Assembly: GCA_036323355.1 (NCBI GenBank)
Contig: AP028876.1
Coordinates: 62,001-126,000, forward strand
Direction of reading: 5' to 3'
From: Gottschalkiaceae bacterium SANA
GTDB lineage: Bacteria; Bacillota; Clostridia; Tissierellales; GPF-1
DNA length: 64,000 nt
The stretch's first letter is position 1. Each line of letters begins with the position of its first letter. The translations under genes and the position numbers were made by a program. Below, piece after piece: positions 60,345 through 64,000 of this stretch. The notes beneath the pieces were generated by a model. It did not search any database, had not been told where the DNA came from, and saw only the letters and a program-made list of their open reading frames with translations.

Positions 60345-62870
60345 TTAATTGATTTTCAAAGATTCAAGTGCTGGCAGGTTTTCATCGCTAGAAATCGATT
60401 CTTTTCCATGTAGAGATAGTTGAGTTAAATGATCTTTTAGTTTTGCCTTCTTCATAGGTTTATAGAAATAGAAACCTTGAATCGCAGGGCAATGATGTTT
60501 TTTTAGATAATCAAGTTGTTGCTGGCTTTCAACACCTTCAGCGATGGAATCTAAATTAAGTTCTTGGCTTAACAAAATGATTGCCGAGATAATCGATTCA
60601 TCTTGCTGTGACTTTCCAATTCCATCGATAAAGCTCTTTGCAATCTTAATTCGATCAATCGGAAGTTGTTTCAAATAGCTGAGGGAGGAATAGTCGGTTC
60701 CAAAATCATCGATTGCAATTCGGATATTATGTTTTTTTAGAGCATGTAGCATTTTAATAATTTGATCGATATCGTAGGGCAGAATGCTTTCTGTAATTTC
60801 AAGCTCTAAATATTGAGCAGGGAGCTTATAAGTGTCGAGGAGCCTTTTAATGGTTAGAGGCAGTGATTGATCTAGAAGCTGATTGACAGATAAGTTGACC
60901 GCTAGGATATGGAGCGTTGGAGATTGCCATGACTGATAATCAATGATGGCTTGTTCCAATGCCCATTTTCCGATCTCTACAATTAATCCGTTTTTTTCGG
61001 CAAGGGGTATAAAAAATTCTGGATTAATTAAGCCGTACTTGGGATGATTCCAACGGATTAAAGCTTCAACACCAATAATCTGCTCGTTTATGCTATCTAC
61101 TTGTGGTTGGTAATACATTTCTAATTGCTTATCAGATAAAGCGGTATGCAAGTCACTGCTGAGCTGAAGGGCGCGATCTAGATTTTTACTCATGGCTTCA
61201 TCGAAAAAAGCATATTTCCCTTTACCAGAACCCTTGGCATGATACATGGCAATGTCAGCGTGCTTGATTAAGGTGCTTGAAGAGTCACCATCGTTAGGGA
61301 AGACAGCGATACCAATGCTTGTGGATGCATAAAGGGAATTTTGGGATAAGATGAATGGAGCGTTGAATGATTGAAGGATCTTCTCGCAGACACTGGAGAT
61401 GTCGTTCTTAGATCTCATGTTTTCTAATAGGAGTAAGAATTCATCGCCACCGACACGTGAAAGTGTATCACTGCTGCGGAGGGTGGTTGTCAAGCGTTCC
61501 GCTACCTTGCATAAGAGAACATCTCCTTGGAGGTGACCAAGGGAGTCATTGACAAATTTGAATCCATCAAGATCTAGAAAAAGAACGGCAAAGCTACTTT
61601 GAGAAATTTTTGCAGATTCTAAAGTTTCTTGTAGTCGTGTTCGAAAATATCGTCGATTTGGTAAATTTGTTAATTGGTCATGATAGGCTATATGTTGGAT
61701 TTGCCCTTCTTTTTCAATTCTTTTTTGAATTTCATTTCCCAATTTTCGATTTGCATCGACCAATTCATTCGTGCGGTGTTCCACCTTTATTTCAAGATTT
61801 TCATAGGCTTCTTCTAGTTGAACTTGGATATTTTTAAGAGCAGTCAAATTTTGAAAAATAATGACGGTTCCTAAGCGTTGCTCACAATTGTCAAATAAGG
61901 TGGATGCGGAAGCAAAAACGGAAATGGCCTTACCTGATTTGGCTTTTAAAACTAATTCTTGGCTATAATTCAATTGATCCTTGGAGAGCTGCATGAATTC
62001 TCCCAAAATCTGGTGAGACTTTTGGTATAAGAGTTCTTGTTCTCGGTACTCTAGCATGGCAGTAGCGCCTTTGTTGACTCCAACGATGCTGCCATTGTGA
62101 TCAATGATGAAGAGTCCCTCTTTCATGATCGAAAAAACATCGGTAAGAATTTTTTCGTTGGTTATAGTCATAAGTCCATATTTGCTCATGGAGTAGGTGA
62201 CGCCGATCATGACGAACATAATAAAAAAAACGGTGAGAGGAGGGAAAAGAGTTATGGAAAATAAAGGCAAGAGAATGTCGATAGTAGTACCAAATAGGCT
62301 GGTGCATAAAATGGTTGTGAAGATAATTTTTGCTTGTTTCTTGTGTCGTTTCAAATGGGTTTCTTTTTGCCATTTGAAAAGCAAGATAAAAGCTTCAATT
62401 ACATAAGTAACAAAATACACATTAAAATAATGGTCCCAAAAGAGACCCTTGTCTGTTGGATTTAAAAATGCCCATCCAAGGGGTATTTTTACAATATCAT
62501 TCACACTAACAGGGTCAAAATAATACAGAGAAAAGTTGACTACCGCTGGAAGAAAAATACAAACGAGAGGCCAAGGCTTTTTTAAATACTTTTGTTTCTC
62601 TGTTAAGATCAGCACGAAACACACTAAGATTGGATATAAAAATGTCCAGGAGAAAACAGAGAGCACCCGGAACTTGGTCGCGATTGCAGGGTCTTGTGTT
62701 GCGGACATCATAGCTAGACAGAAGGCCCAAAAGAAGAGTATTACACAGAGTGCTAAAAAGCTTCGATTTAAGGGTTTCTTTTGATCAGAAAAGTAGGTAT
62801 AGACACCAAGAAATATGAAAGTAACGCTGCAGAGCAAATAAAGCATCATAAATACATACATAATAGGCAT
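60345..62870 (-). CDS. Membrane GGDEF-EAL protein with 7TM and PAS domains
   Basis: About 842 residues. Seven hydrophobic segments (about 1-225) resemble the 7TM sensor region of histidine kinases; a PAS domain follows (about 235-345, IIDHNGSIVGVNKGATAMLEY), a coiled coil, GGDEF (about 400-560, SRVGGDEFLLLLEN intact) and EAL (about 575-830, VEALIRWNHPKYG, LELEITES, IDDFGTDYSSLSYL). Both active sites look intact, so it may make or break c-di-GMP. The start is uncertain: a TTG at 62933 would add 21 hydrophobic residues, but the promoter puts transcription start at about 62944, too close for that ribosome site; ATG 62861 is also possible. Confidence 0.88.
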   Translation of the reverse strand: MPIMYVFMMLYLLCSVTFIFLGVYTYFSDQKKPLNRSFLALCVILFFWAFCLAMMSATQDPAIATKFRVLSVFSWTFLYPILVCFVLILTEKQKYLKKPWPLVCIFLPAVVNFSLYYFDPVSVNDIVKIPLGWAFLNPTDKGLFWDHYFNVYFVTYVIEAFILLFKWQKETHLKRHKKQAKIIFTTILCTSLFGTTIDILLPLFSITLFPPLTVFFIMFVMIGVTYSMSKYGLMTITNEKILTDVFSIMKEGLFIIDHNGSIVGVNKGATAMLEYREQELLYQKSHQILGEFMQLSKDQLNYSQELVLKAKSGKAISVFASASTLFDNCEQRLGTVIIFQNLTALKNIQVQLEEAYENLEIKVEHRTNELVDANRKLGNEIQKRIEKEGQIQHIAYHDQLTNLPNRRYFRTRLQETLESAKISQSSFAVLFLDLDGFKFVNDSLGHLQGDVLLCKVAERLTTTLRSSDTLSRVGGDEFLLLLENMRSKNDISSVCEKILQSFNAPFILSQNSLYASTSIGIAVFPNDGDSSSTLIKHADIAMYHAKGSGKGKYAFFDEAMSKNLDRALQLSSDLHTALSDKQLEMYYQPQVDSINEQIIGVEALIRWNHPKYGLINPEFFIPLAEKNGLIVEIGKWALEQAIIDYQSWQSPTLHILAVNLSVNQLLDQSLPLTIKRLLDTYKLPAQYLELEITESILPYDIDQIIKMLHALKKHNIRIAIDDFGTDYSSLSYLKQLPIDRIKIAKSFIDGIGKSQQDESIISAIILLSQELNLDSIAEGVESQQQLDYLKKHHCPAIQGFYFYKPMKKAKLKDHLTQLSLHGKESISSDENLPALESLKIN

Positions 62871-62950
62871 CCTCGCAATCAGCAAAAAGAGTATTTCAAT
62901 ATAGATTCTGAGAAAATAAAACAGGAATAACAAAAAATGGTTCTCCTTTC

Positions 62951-62979
62951 ATTATAGTAAGAAATATAATAAAATACAA
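62951..62979 (-). promoter_or_regulatory. Promoter of the GGDEF-EAL gene
   Basis: Minus strand TTGTAT (62979-62974) and TATAAT (62956-62951), 17-base spacer. Confidence 0.6.
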
Positions 62980-63223
62980 ATCGTTTTCTTATAATTCTGA
63001 TAATTCTCCAAGTCGTTTTATGTTAAAGTTTAGACAAAACGGATGGTGTAGTTTATTGTTTTTACGAAGCGTGGCTATCGAGCGTTTCAAAGTATTGGCT
63101 TGGAGGATCAAGAGAGTGGTTGGAGTGATTTTTGGAATAAATAATCAAGTGCAAGCAAAAAAGCACACACTCGATCAAAATTCTCGGTTTTCAATGTGGT
63201 AAAGTAGTTGTGGGAGGGATGAA
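62980..63223. other. Intergenic region before the AraC gene
   Basis: 244 bases holding nothing I can name. A 60-codon plus-strand frame (63020-63202) gives a basic peptide without features or a good ribosome site and is not called. Confidence 0.5.
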
Positions 63224-64000
63224 ATGAGTGATTTGCGCGCGCTATCGAAGACAATTTCATTTATAGAGAAGCATCTTTGTGAGAGTTTTGATTTGGAGGA
63301 TTTGACAGATATTCACGGCTACAGCCGATGTCATTTTTCTCGTCTATTTCATGTGGTTTCGGGTTTGCATTTAAGCCGATATATATGGAAACGCCGATTG
63401 CAGGAAGCGGCTGATTATTTGATCCAAACAGATGAGCGGATGATTGACGTGGCTTTACGCTATCAATTTTCTTCACAGGAATCGTTTTCCCGGGCCTTTT
63501 CTCGTTGCTTTGGTCTTTCACCTGGGAAATACCGAAAAGATAAAACGGCAAAGATACTTCAGCTTCCCATTGATGTCAGTAAAATTGTCATTCAGGGAGG
63601 AAAGAAAATGAAACCAGAAGTGAAGGAACTGAAAGCTTGGACTGTCATGGGTGTTTTATATGAAGGGACTAACGAAAATGAAGAGCTGAAAGCATGTTGG
63701 GCAGAAGTCGGTCAGCGGGCTGGTGAAATTCCCCATGCTAAGAGAAATGGAAATTGGTATGGGCTATGCGAGCCATTGGAAGAAAACGTGAAAGACTTGG
63801 ATCTACTTAACAAAGCTTATTCCTTTAGGTATTTGGCTGGGGTGGAAGTCACCGAAGTTGACAGCGTACCCGAAGGGATGACCGTGTGGCAGATACCAAG
63901 GCAGGAATATGCGGTCTTTCCTCATTGTGGAGATGTGGAAAAAATGGGGGAAACTTATCAAGCAATCTATACGACCTGGTTACCAGAAAGCGGATATGAA
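63224..64000 (+). CDS. AraC-type regulator with GyrI-like effector domain, 3' end cut off
   Basis: 259 residues are visible from ATG 63224, which follows GGGAGGGATGAA; the frame is open to the window end. Residues 1-105 form the AraC double helix-turn-helix (FDLEDLTDIHGYSRCHFSRLF, RRLQEAADYLIQTDERMIDVALRYQFSSQESFSRAF, LSPGKYRK). From about 130 a GyrI/Rob-like ligand-binding domain begins (KELKAWTVMGVLYEG, LAGVEVTEVDSVPEGM, WQIPRQEYAVFPHCGD). Such Rob/BltR-like proteins sense drugs or metabolites. Target gene not in view. Confidence 0.88.
   Translation, partial: MSDLRALSKTISFIEKHLCESFDLEDLTDIHGYSRCHFSRLFHVVSGLHLSRYIWKRRLQEAADYLIQTDERMIDVALRYQFSSQESFSRAFSRCFGLSPGKYRKDKTAKILQLPIDVSKIVIQGGKKMKPEVKELKAWTVMGVLYEGTNENEELKACWAEVGQRAGEIPHAKRNGNWYGLCEPLEENVKDLDLLNKAYSFRYLAGVEVTEVDSVPEGMTVWQIPRQEYAVFPHCGDVEKMGETYQAIYTTWLPESGYE

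Noticed and set aside
63020-63202. 60-codon basic frame before the AraC gene
   Set aside because: No ribosome site, no conserved feature, and composition like the flanking non-coding DNA.
1-64000. CRISPR arrays, insertion sequences, prophage or rRNA
   Set aside because: No regular short repeats with spacers, no transposase or integrase motifs and no rRNA sequence were seen on either strand.

Overview
The window reads as chromosome of a low-to-mid GC, anaerobic Gram-positive bacterium of the Clostridia. Evidence: strong AGGAGG ribosome sites, sigma-A type promoters, oxygen-sensitive class III ribonucleotide reductase (nrdD/nrdG), selenium genes, a lysine riboswitch ahead of an acetylated-diaminopimelate operon, NAD-type glutamate dehydrogenase and YesMN-type regulation. 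The CvpA / YedF / DUF3343 / DUF951 / rpsF-ssb-rpsR order resembles the origin-proximal region of many Clostridia (inference). No phage, insertion sequence or CRISPR array was seen.

Layout. 1-4.2 kb: the end of nagA, a membrane-anchored propeller-like protein, two CvpA-like membrane proteins, then yedF, a DUF3343 Se/S-carrier-like gene and DUF951. 4.4-8.4 kb: an aminotransferase, the rpsF-ssb-rpsR operon and a MutT-MutY-NUDIX fusion. 8.4-15.3 kb: a VOC protein divergent from MoxR-DUF58-DUF4129, then dapF, a YhhN protein and a TPR-GGDEF protein. 15.4-24.3 kb: an M20 peptidase divergent from the riboswitch-controlled lysA-lysC-asd-dapA-dapB-dapH-aminotransferase operon; with dapF and the M20 enzyme this is a complete aspartate-to-lysine route. 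Between the riboswitch terminator and lysA lie two tandem, strongly foldable repeats. 24.3-27.7 kb: ROK sugar kinase, hydroxyacid dehydrogenase and a hydrolase lipoprotein.

27.7-32.7 kb: a two-component system divergent from four overlapping genes (TlpA lipoprotein, a 43-residue CXXC microprotein, a NapH-like 4Fe-4S membrane protein, an HExxH lipoprotein). Three 11-bp direct repeats sit on the -35 of that operon. 33-37.2 kb: a PEP-utilising enzyme with rifampicin-phosphotransferase-like domain order, a small selenoprotein read through an in-frame TGA, and an AlaX-type editing protein. 37.3-46.8 kb: YesMN-type two-component system, sugar ABC importer lacking its own ATPase, GH65 phosphorylase and beta-phosphoglucomutase, i.e. 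uptake and phosphorolysis of an alpha-disaccharide.

46.8-64 kb: a 6S-like RNA, a MutS2-like protein without Smr domain, an MFS protein, tRNA-Leu(CAG), a nitrilase-family amidase, a PIN-PhoH protein, a MarR-MFS pair under a duplicated operator, nrdD/nrdG, glutamate dehydrogenase, a D-lactate-dehydrogenase-like protein, a membrane GGDEF-EAL protein and the start of an AraC-type regulator cut by the window edge. The most interesting items are the selenoprotein with its neighbours, the repeats in the lysA leader, and the extracytoplasmic redox operon with its operator.
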